A stretch of DNA of 64,000 nt, taken from Luteimonas granuli. GTDB lineage: Bacteria; Pseudomonadota; Gammaproteobacteria; Xanthomonadales; Xanthomonadaceae. Below, in pieces: positions 36,101-44,712 of this stretch (positions are counted from its first letter, which is position 1; each line of letters opens with the position of its first letter). The notes below the pieces were generated by a model. That model had not been told where the DNA came from and made no database searches. It worked only from the letters and a program-made list of their open reading frames with translations. The stretch is taken from NCBI RefSeq assembly GCF_007795095.1, contig NZ_CP042218.1:992001-1056000 (forward strand). Reading direction: 5' to 3'. Both the position numbers and the translations under genes were made by a program.

Positions 36101-37506
36101 TCGCCGACCTCGGGCGGCCGCGGCTGCGCTTTCCGGCGCCGGCAGGAAGCCGGGTCCAGCTCACCGCGCACGCGCCCGGGCGCGACGAAGTGGTGCAGTA
36201 CCTGCAGAGCCCCCTCGCTCTGGAGAACGGCCTGCGTCGATGGTCGCTGCGCGACGGCCAGCCGCTCGGTGTGCTGCCCATCGCGGCGCGCGCCTTCGAT
36301 CTGCAGCAGCGCGGTTCGGACGGACGCATGGCGCTGAGCGGCACTCCCGGCTTCACCGCGCTCACGGACGTGTCCCTGCTGCTCGACGTCGACGGCGAGA
36401 CCCACGCGATCAGCACTCTGCGCGGCGCGCGCCTGGTGCATGCGCAGGCGTTCAGCCCGGACGGCGCGATCCTGGCCCAGGCGGTTTCGACGGGTGTCCT
36501 GCTGGTCGACGTCGACAGTGGGCGCCCGCTGGGCCCCGCGCTCAGGCACTGGCTGCCGGATCCCGATGAGATCACGCAGCTGGCGTTCTCGCCCGATGGA
36601 CGCGGCCTGCTCGCGCGCACGTTCCTGGGCCGCTGGATGCACTGGCGCCTCTCCGAGGACGACCGACCCGTGACCGTGCTGGCGTCCGAGGCCGCCCTGG
36701 TGTCGCCGACCGAAGGGGGCCGCTTCAGCGCCCCCGACCCGGCCGTGCAGGCGCTGCTGCGCGAACGGAGACAAGCCGCTCCGCATGCGGCGCAGAGCGT
36801 CCCCTTCCCGCTCTGGTCCTGTCTCCCTGCGACGCCGGAGGTGCCACCGCGTCCGCCCGGCCTGCCGCCGGAGGCGCTGGACCTGGGCGCGCTGTTCACC
36901 GCCCCGCTCCATCATCCGATCCAGCCGGTCGGGGACGGCGTGCTGGCCATGGCCCTGTCCAACCGGTGCTGGATCCCGATGGGTCGCCAGCGACTGCTCG
37001 GGGTCGACTACGACCTGCGTGGCCTGTTCACCCTGAGCCGGTACGGCAACCGGCAGTTGCCGGACGTACGGGGTCCCGAAACCACCGGCAGGATCGTGGT
37101 ACCGCCGGGCCGCTACGACGCGGCACGGGTGCTGAACGCGCTGGCCACGCCGATGCAGGCGCCCAGCGGCCCGGTGGCCGCCTTCACCTTCCACTACCGC
37201 GACGGCAGCCGCGGAACGGTGCCGATGCACAGCGCACCGACCCCCACCTATGTCCTGGGCGAGGACCACGTGCTTCCCGACGGTCTGCGGACCGCGCTGA
37301 CGACACGACACGGGGATGCATTGTTCGCGGCGGAACTGCGGAATCCACGGCCGGGGCGCGAAGTCTCGGCGATCGAGCTGCGGATGACCGCGCCGGCATC
37401 GCAGCCCTGGGCACTGGTGGTGTTCGCGATCACCCTGCAGCCCGGCGCTCCGGAACCGATCGCCAACGCGACGGCGATCGCGCGCGACGCGGGGCCTCGA
37501 CGCTGA
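33169..37506 (+). CDS. Transmembrane serine/threonine protein kinase with large WD40-like sensor region
   Basis: 1445 residues from GTG 33169, overlapping the sigma-factor stop. A 65-residue linker precedes a Hanks-type kinase (about 66-335): G-loop 'IGRGGMGMVYRA', ATP lysine Lys95, catalytic loop 'HLDLKPAN' (187-194, Asp189; H-L-D instead of H-R-D, so a non-RD kinase), DFG at 207-209 and 'GTPGYMAPE' at 227-235. A membrane helix lies at about 354-373. The remaining 1070 residues, predicted periplasmic, contain many WD40-type strands ('LALSDDGRHVALGL', 'LAFAPDGSAVVARW', 'LAFSPDGRGLLART'). Layout and context match kinase-ECF sigma signalling pairs. Confidence 0.92.
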   Translation: MTGSDGKATDNPSAAARTRLARVALGPSTHVRAGSGDSDGTCPSGDGSVGLELDLDDPAQREFGDYELREPIGRGGMGMVYRAHQRSLDRPVAIKLLVDGAWATPDFIDALRREARNAARLQHPSIVTIYDFGEHGDLVYYAMALVDGESLAQRLARTGPLPPREAAACLRTVAEAVDYAHRLGVLHLDLKPANVILAADGVPRITDFGLARRVDHPQAVADDSIAGTPGYMAPEQLVPGNVLGPAADVWGLGATLYEALTGHAPFERSGMRTLESMRRRGQVRNPRRYRPKLSRDLEAICLRCLQVDPGLRYPSARALADDLGRFLEGRQVNVRPLGLVPRTLRWARRERRLAAISLLAVVALATGLVATNHLRRVAEDSAASARENLWAQRHETAWRLLQEGRDYQVLPLLAANLAEQEQAGATRAAHSERLRLQLIRTQAPMLLAVIDAGEPVHALALSDDGRHVALGLGENRVALYSIADGTRLWQVDLGPEAGLDGDSQLRHLRFTPDHRWLLVTEHAPLVHHLPGASTHRLAVADGQRTIAPDRPGLEGATYQAWSPDGRHVLLSDRRGWMQMFEAAGWRPLGPKRLVPIARHHDWLIAPGTAFVAMIDGTSGLHILDPHTLAARHTLAPGPESDRFRAWAVSPDARHLALGRMSGEVMLMDPRDGSTRVLLPGIARPAWLTFSADGTKLAASFASGDFLILGVPDGRIVGRVRDDNPLWGHQFDCGDGPARPQETCLALLMEFDRIRIWSTPSETREGGSPAQVSQVAPEITHPSFLPRFASMFDRRRGLLATGGQDGSLRLWRLPPTPLLPWPAPTRQEAPLAFDGQHVVTIDGGRLQVFDVATGRAASPPMPLPDVAGFAVLTGDGRGLVASSGHELHVFDWREGRLRFPPIALGGSPSDLAFAPDGSAVVARWLDAAAEDGTGTLRAWSLIDGHALGPSTPQPFTAARVIEGGRLLLDAPGATMLFDLADLGRPRLRFPAPAGSRVQLTAHAPGRDEVVQYLQSPLALENGLRRWSLRDGQPLGVLPIAARAFDLQQRGSDGRMALSGTPGFTALTDVSLLLDVDGETHAISTLRGARLVHAQAFSPDGAILAQAVSTGVLLVDVDSGRPLGPALRHWLPDPDEITQLAFSPDGRGLLARTFLGRWMHWRLSEDDRPVTVLASEAALVSPTEGGRFSAPDPAVQALLRERRQAAPHAAQSVPFPLWSCLPATPEVPPRPPGLPPEALDLGALFTAPLHHPIQPVGDGVLAMALSNRCWIPMGRQRLLGVDYDLRGLFTLSRYGNRQLPDVRGPETTGRIVVPPGRYDAARVLNALATPMQAPSGPVAAFTFHYRDGSRGTVPMHSAPTPTYVLGEDHVLPDGLRTALTTRHGDALFAAELRNPRPGREVSAIELRMTAPASQPWALVVFAITLQPGAPEPIANATAIARDAGPRR

Positions 37507-37524
37507 GTTCCGGCAGCGCTTCCG

Positions 37525-38343
37525 TCAGGCCGCCTGAGCGAACACACGTCCCGCATGCGCGCCGGTCGTGCGCGGTGCGAGTTCGGCCAGCACCTCGCCG
37601 CGATGCGACAGCAGCCGCAGGCAGCCATCGTGCTCCTCGACCAGGGCGGTGAGGCTCTCCACCCAGTCGCCGTCGTTGGCGTAGACCAGGCCGTCGCACT
37701 GCACCAGGCCGGGGCGGTGGATGTGTCCGCAGATGATCCCGTCCAGGCCGCGCCGCCGTGCATCGTCCAGGCCCGCCTGCACGAAGCGCGCGATGTAGCG
37801 TTCGGCGGCGCCGCTGCGCTGTTTGAGGAATTCCGACAGCGACCAGTAGCGCAGGCCCAGCCGGCGCCGCACCCGGTTGAGCAGCTTGTTGCCGCTCAGG
37901 ATCCGGTAGTACAGCCAGTCGCCGAACTTCTCCTGCAGGCTGCCGAAGTGGGTGATGCCGTCGTAGTCGTCGCCATGCGTGACCAGAAGGCGGCGGCCGT
38001 CGGCGGTGGTGTGGATGGTGCGCCTGCGCACCTGCATGGCCGGCAGTGCCAGGCCGCAGAGGCGGCGTGCGGGACGGTCATGGTTGCCGGGCACGTAGAC
38101 GATGCCGGTTCCCGCGCGGCGCAGCGCATGCAGGGCTTCGACCACGCGGTTGTGGGCCACGCTCCAGCTCGCGCGCCGCTGCGCCAGGTACCACAGGTCG
38201 ATGATGTCGCCGACCAGATACAGGCGTTCGCAGCGCAGTCCCTCGAGGAAGGCCGCGAGCTCGGCCGCATGGCAGTGGCGCGATCCCAGGTGCACGTCGG
38301 AAACGAAGACCGCGCGCCTCGAGGGGGTGGTGCTGTCGCTCAT
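37525..38343 (-). CDS. Metallophosphoesterase, UDP-2,3-diacylglucosamine hydrolase-like (LpxH family)
   Basis: 272 residues. The five metallophosphatase blocks are present: 'FVSDVHLGS', 'LVGDIIDLW', 'VPGNHD', 'LLVTHGDDYDG' and 'ICGHIHRPG'. The COG2908 type (LpxH and relatives) is indicated by 'GDIIDLWYL' and 'GDWVESLTALVE'. True LpxH acts in lipid A synthesis; this longer paralogue group is often encoded beside acyltransferases, and its substrate is uncertain. Its ATG overlaps the stop of the acyltransferase gene (ATGA), indicating translational coupling and a shared role in lipid metabolism. Confidence 0.85.
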   Translation of the reverse strand: MSDSTTPSRRAVFVSDVHLGSRHCHAAELAAFLEGLRCERLYLVGDIIDLWYLAQRRASWSVAHNRVVEALHALRRAGTGIVYVPGNHDRPARRLCGLALPAMQVRRRTIHTTADGRRLLVTHGDDYDGITHFGSLQEKFGDWLYYRILSGNKLLNRVRRRLGLRYWSLSEFLKQRSGAAERYIARFVQAGLDDARRRGLDGIICGHIHRPGLVQCDGLVYANDGDWVESLTALVEEHDGCLRLLSHRGEVLAELAPRTTGAHAGRVFAQAA

Positions 38344-40053
38344 GCCGGCTCCTCCCTGCGGCCCAGCCAGCGTCGGGCCTTCTGGGGGCGGATGCGATGC
38401 AGATCGACCTCGACCAGCCCATCGATGGAGTCGGAGAACGCGGGGTCGACGCCGAATGCGAGGAAGCGCGCGCCGCCCGGCTCGCACAGTTCGGTGTACT
38501 GGCGGTAGAGCGTGGGTACTCCGGCGCCCTGCGCGGCCAGGTTCGCCTTGAGCACGCCGTAGGCGGTGGCGGCGTCCAGCGCGCCGAAGCACGGTGGCGC
38601 GGCGAAGTATTCGAAGGGCCGGCTGGCGGTGGCCAGCGCGCCGCCGGCCCCGTGGTAGCGCTGGTAATAGGCGACCAGCTGCTCGCGCGCCTCCCGCGGC
38701 AGCGCGCCGCTGATCGATACCGCGCCGAACAGATAACGCAGGCCGGGCCGGCTCGCCAGATAGGCGCCGATGCCCTGCCAGAGATAGTCGAGGCTGCGAC
38801 CGCCACGGTAGTCCGGCGCGACGAAGCTGCGCCCGAGTTCCAGGCCTTCGGCGATGCGCGGGATGGCGTCGTCGGCGTAGCGGAACAGCGATGCGGTGTA
38901 TAGGCCGGCCAGCCCGCGTCGCGCGAGCACGTCGGCGCCGCGCGCCACCCGGTAGGCCCCGGCGATGCGCGAGGCGGCCTCGTCCCAGAGCAGGATGTGG
39001 TCGTAGTGGGCGTCGAAGGGGTCGAGGTCGCGGGCCCGGCGGGTGCCCTCGCCCACGCTGCGGAAGGCGATCTCCCGCTGGCGACCCAGCTCCTGCAGCA
39101 GCGGCGCCTGCAGCGCGCGGCCCGTCGAAGCGCGCCAGCAGGATCCGCATGCCGTCGCCGGTCTCGCCCAGCCGCTCGCAGCCGGCGATCGCCGCGCGCA
39201 CCTGCGCGGCCGGCAGGGGCGGCGCGATCGGTTCCATTCCGGCCACCCGCGCCTCGCTGCGGCGGCCGATGGCGTAGAGCGTGCGGCGCACCTCGCGCAG
39301 GACCGATGCCGTATCGGCGTCCGGCGCGACCGCACGCGGCCAGCCCACGCGCAGGCGAAGCGGCTGCTGCCGGCGCGCGAACATCTCCCGTGCCAGCAGG
39401 GCGGTGGCCGCGGGCTTGTACAAGGCCGACACCCCGTAGAACAGCGGCGAGTTGCGCGCCTCCACCCGCACCGGAAGCACGGGCGCCGAGGTCGCGCGCG
39501 CGAAGCGCAGGAAGCCGCGGCGCCAGCGGCTGTCGCGCACGCCGCGGGGGCCGAGCCGCGACACTTCGCCCGCCGGGAAGATGATCACGCAGCGTTCTTC
39601 GCGCAGCGCCCGCTCGATCGCCGCCAGACTGCCGCCGTTGGCCCGGCCACCCAGCACGCGCACCGGCAGCAGCAGATCGCCCAAGGGTTCGACCAGGGAC
39701 AGCAGGTCGTTGGCGACGATGCATGCGTCGCGGCGGACGCGCCCGATGCAGTCCAGCAGGGCCAGCGCATCGAGCGCCCGGGACGGATGGTTGGCGACCA
39801 CAAGAAGGCGGCCGCGGGCGGGAATGCGCAGGAGCTCCTCCGGATCGACCTCGTAGCGCATCCCGAGGTAATCGCGGGCCGCCGCCACGAATTCGAAACC
39901 CCGCAGGTGGCCATGCGAATCGAGGAAGGCGTCGATCCGGTCCAGGCGCGACCAGCGGCCGATGCCCCGCAGCAGCGGCCTGGCCAGTTGCGCCCGGCGG
40001 CCCCGGAACCACTGGGGCCAGCGCTGGCGCAGGTGTTCTTCGAGCTGCGGCAT
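38340..40053 (-). pseudogene. Fused PlsC-GNAT acyltransferase (OlsF-like), interrupted by a +1 frameshift
   Basis: The N-terminal half (from ATG 40053, or possibly 40158) is a 1-acylglycerol-phosphate-type acyltransferase with 'VVANHPSRALDALALLD' (NHxxxxD) and 'IIFPAGEVSR'. The C-terminal half, in the next frame to stop 38340-38342, is a GNAT-like N-acyltransferase ('HYDHILLWDEAASRIAGAYRV', 'LELGRSFVAPDYRG'). Deleting one G on the coding strand at plus CCC 39121-39123 restores 'LLARFDGRALQAPLLQELG' and gives one protein of about 570 residues. This domain order matches OlsF-type bifunctional enzymes that make ornithine-type lipids; the amino-acid substrate here is inferred. The phosphoesterase gene overlaps its end. 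Confidence 0.8.
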
Positions 40054-40276
40054 CGTCCCCCCGAACGCCTCCTCCGCGGTGCAGGGAGCAGCTTGCGTCG
40101 GCACCGCGACAGCGCCGTTGCCGAATTGCTGCCGCACGATGACGTTCCCCGGTGCCATCTGCGGGGCGGCATGGCGGTCTGTCAGGGGGATGCCCAGGCG
40201 GCACAATGCGCGGGCCGGCGCGCCCGTGTATGATGCGCGCCCATCCTTTCATCCGCATCAAGGGATATAAGCCGCG

Positions 40277-41491
40277 ATGACCAGCCCGTCCTACCTGTTC
40301 ACCTCCGAATCGGTCTCCGAGGGCCATCCCGACAAGATCGCCGACCAGATCTCCGATGCCGTGCTCGACGCCATCCTCGCCCAGGACAAGCGCGCCCGCG
40401 TCGCCTGCGAGACCATGGTCAAGACCGGCGTCGCGATCATCGCGGGCGAGATCACCACCTCGGCGTGGATCGACCTCGAAGCGCTGACCCGCAAGGTGAT
40501 CCTCGACATCGGCTACGACTCCAGCGACGTCGGCTTCGACGGCGAGACCTGCGGCGTGCTCAACCTGATCGGCAAGCAGTCGCCCGACATCAACCAGGGC
40601 GTCGATCGCAGGAATCCGGAGCAGCAGGGCGCGGGCGACCAGGGCCTGATGTTCGGCTACGCCACCAACGAGACCGACAGCGGCATGCCGGCGGCGATCC
40701 ACCTCTCGCACCGCCTGGTCGAGCAGCAGGCCAAGGTGCGCAAGAAGAAGAACTCGCCCCTGCCGTGGCTGCGCCCGGACGCGAAGTCGCAGGTCACCCT
40801 GCGCTACGAGGACGGCAAGGCGGTGGCGATCGACGCCGTGGTGCTGTCGACCCAGCATGATCCGGGCGTGAAGCAGAAAGACCTGGTCGAGGCGGTGCGC
40901 GAGCACATCCTCAAGCCGGTACTGCCCGCCAAGTGGCTGCACAAGGGCACCAAGTTCCACATCAACCCGACCGGCAAGTTCGTGATCGGAGGCCCGGTGG
41001 GCGACTGCGGCCTGACCGGCCGCAAGATCATCGTCGACACCTACGGCGGCTGGGCACGGCACGGTGGCGGCGCGTTCTCGGGCAAGGATCCGTCCAAGGT
41101 CGACCGCTCGGCCGCCTACGCCGCGCGTTACGTCGCCAGGAACGTCGTGGCCGCGGGTCTGGCCGACCGCTGCGAAGTCCAGGTGAGCTACGCCATCGGC
41201 GTGGCCGAGCCGACCTCGATCTCGGTCACCACCTTCGGTACCGGCAAGGTGGACGACGCGCTGATCGAAAAGCTGATCCGCCGCCACTTCGACCTGCGTC
41301 CGTACGGCATCATCCGGATGCTCGACCTGGTGCACCCGATCTACCAGCGCACGGCGAGCTACGGCCACTTCGGCCGCAAGCCGCAGGAGATCAGCTACAT
41401 CGACGCCGCCGGCAAGGAACAGACGGCCACCGCCTTCTCCTGGGAGAAGACCGACAAGGCCGAGGAGCTGCGCAAGGCCGCGAAGCTCTGA
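40277..41491 (+). CDS. metK: S-adenosylmethionine synthase
   Basis: 404 residues. Signature blocks: '[18 protein letters not shown]' at the N-terminus, '[17 protein letters not shown]' and the P-loop-like '[16 protein letters not shown]'. It joins methionine and ATP into SAM in the cytosol. The 70-bp gap upstream holds a TATGAT -10-like hexamer (40229-40234) but no SAM riboswitch. A perfect terminator follows at 41520-41547, after which repeat locus C begins. ahcY and metF lie within 9 kb, so much of the methyl cycle is clustered here. Confidence 0.98.
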   Translation: MTSPSYLFTSESVSEGHPDKIADQISDAVLDAILAQDKRARVACETMVKTGVAIIAGEITTSAWIDLEALTRKVILDIGYDSSDVGFDGETCGVLNLIGKQSPDINQGVDRRNPEQQGAGDQGLMFGYATNETDSGMPAAIHLSHRLVEQQAKVRKKKNSPLPWLRPDAKSQVTLRYEDGKAVAIDAVVLSTQHDPGVKQKDLVEAVREHILKPVLPAKWLHKGTKFHINPTGKFVIGGPVGDCGLTGRKIIVDTYGGWARHGGGAFSGKDPSKVDRSAAYAARYVARNVVAAGLADRCEVQVSYAIGVAEPTSISVTTFGTGKVDDALIEKLIRRHFDLRPYGIIRMLDLVHPIYQRTASYGHFGRKPQEISYIDAAGKEQTATAFSWEKTDKAEELRKAAKL

Positions 41492-41519
41492 CCCCACGGT
41501 GCCGGGCAGGGAATGAAGG

Positions 41520-41547
41520 GCGGGCCGCATATGCGGCCCGCTTTTTT
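41520..41547 (+). terminator. Rho-independent terminator of metK
   Basis: The perfect palindrome GCGGGCCGCAT/ATGCGGCCCGC (41520-41541) is followed by six T (41542-41547). Repeat locus C starts one base after the T-tract. Confidence 0.95.
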
Positions 41548-41581
41548 CGGTTCTTCTCCAGACCGAGGGGACGTTCCGTCT

Positions 41582-41670
41582 GAGTCCGGGCCGCCCGCTA
41601 CGGACGCTCCGTTCGAGTCCGGGCCGCCCGCCGCGGACGCTCCGTTCGAGTCCGGGCCGCCCGCCGCGGA
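41582..41670 (+). repeat. 33-bp tandem repeats in locus C
   Basis: Units start at 41582, 41615 and 41648 (the last partial), beginning GAGTCCGGGCCGCCCGC. Two are complete and differ at a couple of positions. Related single units occur at the left ends of loci A and B. A period of 33 is divisible by three, which explains the open frames across it. Confidence 0.85.
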
Positions 41671-41773
41671 TGCAGGGGGGATGCCCCGCCGGATTCTCCG
41701 CGTCCTGCTCCCAGATCCGGCCGCCGGCCATCCATGGCCGGCTCTGGGCATCCCCCCTGCATCCGCGGCAGGC
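41659..41773 (-). repeat. Type-2 hairpin of locus C
   Basis: 28-bp arms (41659-41686 and 41746-41773) with one mismatch. Compared with locus B, GAGGCAG/CTGCCTC is replaced by GATGCAG/CTGCATC in both arms, preserving pairing. The interior is in the opposite orientation to that of locus B. Confidence 0.9.
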
Positions 41774-41924
41774 ACGACCTTTAATCGCGGTCTGGAAGAT
41801 TTTCCAAGAGCGACGTCGACGTCGAAACGGAGGACGTCGAAACGGAGAGCGTCATGACCAGGAGCTGCCCTGCTCGCGACCGCTCTTGCTCTTGATCTTC
41901 CCTCCCGAAGCCGCAGAACGCCGG

Positions 41925-42042
41925 AGCCCGTCCCGCGCACAGGGGGTGTGCGGACAGCCGGCCATGGATGGCCGGCGGCCGGCAGTGGCAGCAGGACGCG
42001 GAGACTGCCGGGGGAGCACACCCCCTGTGCGCGGGACGGGCT
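41925..42042 (+). repeat. Type-1 hairpin of locus C
   Basis: Perfect 27-bp inverted arms (41925-41951 and 42016-42042) around a 64-bp interior containing GGCCATGGATGGCC and 'gcaggacgcggag'. Confidence 0.92.
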
Positions 42043-42158
42043 GCGCGGACCCCAACGAAGCGGCTTCAAGGCGCGACCGTGCGCCAGAAGCGCGACAACG
42101 CGCCAACTGCACGCCGTCACCCCCGAGTCCGGAGAAGAACCTTTTTCCGCGGCCGCTC

Positions 42159-44654
42159 CTACGGACCGGTCGCGCGTGGCGCCGCCTCCTTCACGTACTT
42201 CTCCAGCCACTCGCTGGTCTCGGCCAGCATGTGCAGGATCGACTCGCGCGCGCGATAGCCGTGCGATTCGTTGGGCAGCATCACCAGGCGTGCGGTGCCG
42301 CCAAGGCCCTTGATCGCGGCGTACATGCGCTCGCTCTGCATCGGGAAGGTTCCCGAGTTGTTGTCCTGCTCGCCGTGGATGAGCAGTACCGGTTCGTCGA
42401 TGCGGCCGGCGTGGTTGAACGGGGACATCGCGTGGTAGGTGTCGGTGGCCTGCCAGTAATTGCGCTCCTCGGCCTGGAAGCCGAACGGCGTCAGCGAACG
42501 GTTGTAGGCGCCGCTGCGGGCGATGCCCGCGCGGAACAGGTCGGAATGCGCCAGCAGGTTGGCGGTCATGAACGCGCCATACGAATGCCCGCCGATGGCG
42601 ATGCGATCGCGGTCGGCCACGCCACGCTCCACGACCTCGTCCACGGCGGCCCGGGCGCTCGCCACCAGCTGTTTCACATAGGTGTCGTTGGGCTCCGCAT
42701 CGCCTTCGCCCACGATCGGCATGGTCGGGCCGTCGAGCACCGCGTAGCCCTCGGCGAGGAAGGCAAGCGGACCCCAGTAGCTGATCCGGTTGAAGCGGTG
42801 CGGCGAGCCGCGCACCTGGCTCGCGGCTTCGGCGGATTTGAACTCGCGCGGGTAGGCCCACATCAGCATCGGCAGCGGGCCGTCGCGTTTCGCGTCGTAG
42901 CCCGCGGGCAGGTACAGGTCGGCCGTCAGCTCGACGCCATCCGCGCGCGTGTAGCGGATCTGTTCCTTGCTGACGCCGCGCAGCGCCGGCGTCGGGTGCG
43001 GGAAGTCGGTCAGCGCCACCGGCGCTTCACTGCCGTCCAGCCTGCGCAGCAGCACGTTCGCCGGCTCGGTCGGCGATTCGCGGGTGGTGAGGATGCGCAA
43101 GGCACCGGCGTCGAGCAGCGCGAACGGCGACTCGTACCAGGGCGCCTCCGACTGGAACAGGCGTTCGGTCGTGCCTTCGCCCAGGTGCTGGCGGTCGAGG
43201 AAGGGCCGGTCGCCTTCCGGCGAAGCGCCGTCGCCGATGCGGTAGATGGTGTCGCCGTCGCCGGTCGTCAGCAGGCGCGCGAAGCCGCGCTCGTCGGACT
43301 GCATCACCGGCGACCCCGGATCCGCATAACGATCCTCGTACGAGCCTTCCCGCAGCAGCACCGGCGCGGCGCCGGTGTCCGGCGCCAGCCGCCACTCGCG
43401 CAGCTGGCGCGTCTTCCACCAGGATTCGTACATCAGCGCGAGTCCGCCGTGGCCCCAGCTGATGCCGCCATAGCGCATCGTCAGGTCGGCCACCACGTCG
43501 GGAGTGCCGCGGAACGGCGCGGCGTGCGCGAACACGCGGTCGCGGACCTCGACCTCGCGCGACGGGTCACCGCCGTCCTGCGCTTCGGCCCAGACCAGGG
43601 TGGCGGGCGCATCGGCGCGCCAGCCGATGCGGCGCACGCCGGTCGCCACTGCATCGTTGCCGGTGGGCAGTCCCTCGACCAGCGGCAGCGCGGCCACGGT
43701 ATGCAGCAGGCGCCCCTCGAGGTCGATCACATCGATCCGCCGCGGGAAACGGAAGTACGGCACCGAGTACGAGAACGGGCGCTCCAGGCGCTGCCGCAGC
43801 AGGTGGCGGCCGTCCGGCGACACCGACGCGCCCACGTACATCTCGGGCGCGCCGATGGCCCGCACCCGGCCGTCCAGGCCCACGCGCACCAGCTGGCTGG
43901 TCATGTAATAGGCGAACACCGCCTCGTCATGCGGATTGCGCAGCAGGTCCTGGTAGGTGCGCAGGCTCTGCACCTGGCCGCCGCCATCGGTCTGCTGGAT
44001 GTTCGGCCCGGCGGGGACGCCGTCGCTCGCCGGCGCCGGTCCCTGCCCCTGCGGCCGCAGCAGGGCGACCAGCCCGCTGCTGTCGGGCAGCCAGTCGAAG
44101 CCGCTGCCGACCACCCCGTTCAAGGGCTGATCCAGCAGCCGGCGCGCCCGGCCCGCGGCCACGTCCACCAGCCACAGCTCAACGCGCCCCGCGCGAGGAT
44201 CGACATGGCTGAACGCGATGTGGCGCTGGTCGGGGGACCACTGCAGCGAGGACAGCGCCAGCGGCTGCGGCAGCCCCGCGATGCGGCGCTCGGCACCGCC
44301 GTCCACCCCCTGCAGCCACAGATCGTCGATGAAGCTGAAGGCGCTGGCCGAATGCGTGCGCGGGTGGATCCGCAGGCCCGCGAGCTTCAGCTCAGGCTGC
44401 GCGACCACGTCGATCCCGGGCAGCGACGGCACCTGCATGTAGGCGATCAGGTCGCGCTTCGGCGACAGCGACAGGCGCGGCGCGAAGGGCGCATCGACGA
44501 TGCTGCGCAGCGCGGCCTCCGGCAAGCGGTAGCCGGACGCCGTGGCGGTGTCGGCGGCCGGTGCCTGGCGCGCGTCCGCGGGCGAGGGCGAACACAACAG
44601 CAGGCTGGCGAACAGCAGCGGGACGGCGAGGTGCTTCAGGGCGGGCTTGGCCAA
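42159..44654 (-). CDS. Exported S9 family prolyl oligopeptidase-type serine peptidase
   Basis: About 831 residues from TTG 44654, chosen because it has AGGATC upstream and gives a proper signal peptide (hydrophobic 'LAVPLLFASLLLC', cleavage near 'PADA'). An ATG at 44729 would add 25 unlikely residues. The N-terminal two-thirds is a beta-propeller-like domain ('LQWSPDQRHIAFSHVD', 'VSPDGRHLLRQ'). The C-terminal alpha/beta-hydrolase domain has the nucleophile in 'GGHSYGAF', Asp in 'LLIHGEQDNN' and His in 'NESHGYRAR'. Such periplasmic S9 peptidases cleave oligopeptides. The stop codon overlaps a REP-like GTAGGAGCGGC half-element. Confidence 0.88.
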   Translation of the reverse strand: MAKPALKHLAVPLLFASLLLCSPSPADARQAPAADTATASGYRLPEAALRSIVDAPFAPRLSLSPKRDLIAYMQVPSLPGIDVVAQPELKLAGLRIHPRTHSASAFSFIDDLWLQGVDGGAERRIAGLPQPLALSSLQWSPDQRHIAFSHVDPRAGRVELWLVDVAAGRARRLLDQPLNGVVGSGFDWLPDSSGLVALLRPQGQGPAPASDGVPAGPNIQQTDGGGQVQSLRTYQDLLRNPHDEAVFAYYMTSQLVRVGLDGRVRAIGAPEMYVGASVSPDGRHLLRQRLERPFSYSVPYFRFPRRIDVIDLEGRLLHTVAALPLVEGLPTGNDAVATGVRRIGWRADAPATLVWAEAQDGGDPSREVEVRDRVFAHAAPFRGTPDVVADLTMRYGGISWGHGGLALMYESWWKTRQLREWRLAPDTGAAPVLLREGSYEDRYADPGSPVMQSDERGFARLLTTGDGDTIYRIGDGASPEGDRPFLDRQHLGEGTTERLFQSEAPWYESPFALLDAGALRILTTRESPTEPANVLLRRLDGSEAPVALTDFPHPTPALRGVSKEQIRYTRADGVELTADLYLPAGYDAKRDGPLPMLMWAYPREFKSAEAASQVRGSPHRFNRISYWGPLAFLAEGYAVLDGPTMPIVGEGDAEPNDTYVKQLVASARAAVDEVVERGVADRDRIAIGGHSYGAFMTANLLAHSDLFRAGIARSGAYNRSLTPFGFQAEERNYWQATDTYHAMSPFNHAGRIDEPVLLIHGEQDNNSGTFPMQSERMYAAIKGLGGTARLVMLPNESHGYRARESILHMLAETSEWLEKYVKEAAPRATGP

Positions 44655-44712
44655 GGCGTGGATCCTGTCCGGGGAAACTTCCAGCCTAGCTCCTGGGACC
44701 GCGGCGGGTACG

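Larger units (their letters stand above)
41549..42141 (+). repeat. Repeat locus C: composite element (33-bp tandem repeats, type-2 and type-1 hairpins)
   Basis: The element runs from GGTTCTTCTCC (41549-41559) to GGAGAAGAACC (42131-42141), followed by five T. In order it holds 33-bp tandem repeats, an inverted type-2 hairpin (41659-41773), a short spacer with repeated 'gacgtcgaaacgga' units, the conserved 'ctcgcgaccgctcttg' flank, a type-1 hairpin (41925-42042) and the right flank. Loci A (shorter, no type 2) and B (inverted) share these modules. It occupies the gap between metK and the convergent S9 peptidase gene; no coding function is supported. Confidence 0.88.

Noticed and set aside
32248..37311. 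1687-codon open frame antisense to the kinase gene
   Set aside because: GC-rich codon usage leaves the opposite strand open; the translation is His/Arg/Gly-rich without domains and lies opposite a well-supported kinase.
40207..40276. SAM riboswitch upstream of metK
   Set aside because: The 70-bp gap is too short and lacks the SAM-I, SAM-II or SAM/SAH conserved blocks.
41582..41670. Tandem repeats considered as a CRISPR array
   Set aside because: The 33-bp units are directly contiguous with no unique spacers, and no cas genes are present.
30597..42141. Insertion sequence or integron origin for repeat loci
   Set aside because: No transposase or integrase gene, no target duplications, and modules are internal hairpins rather than terminal repeats around a gene.
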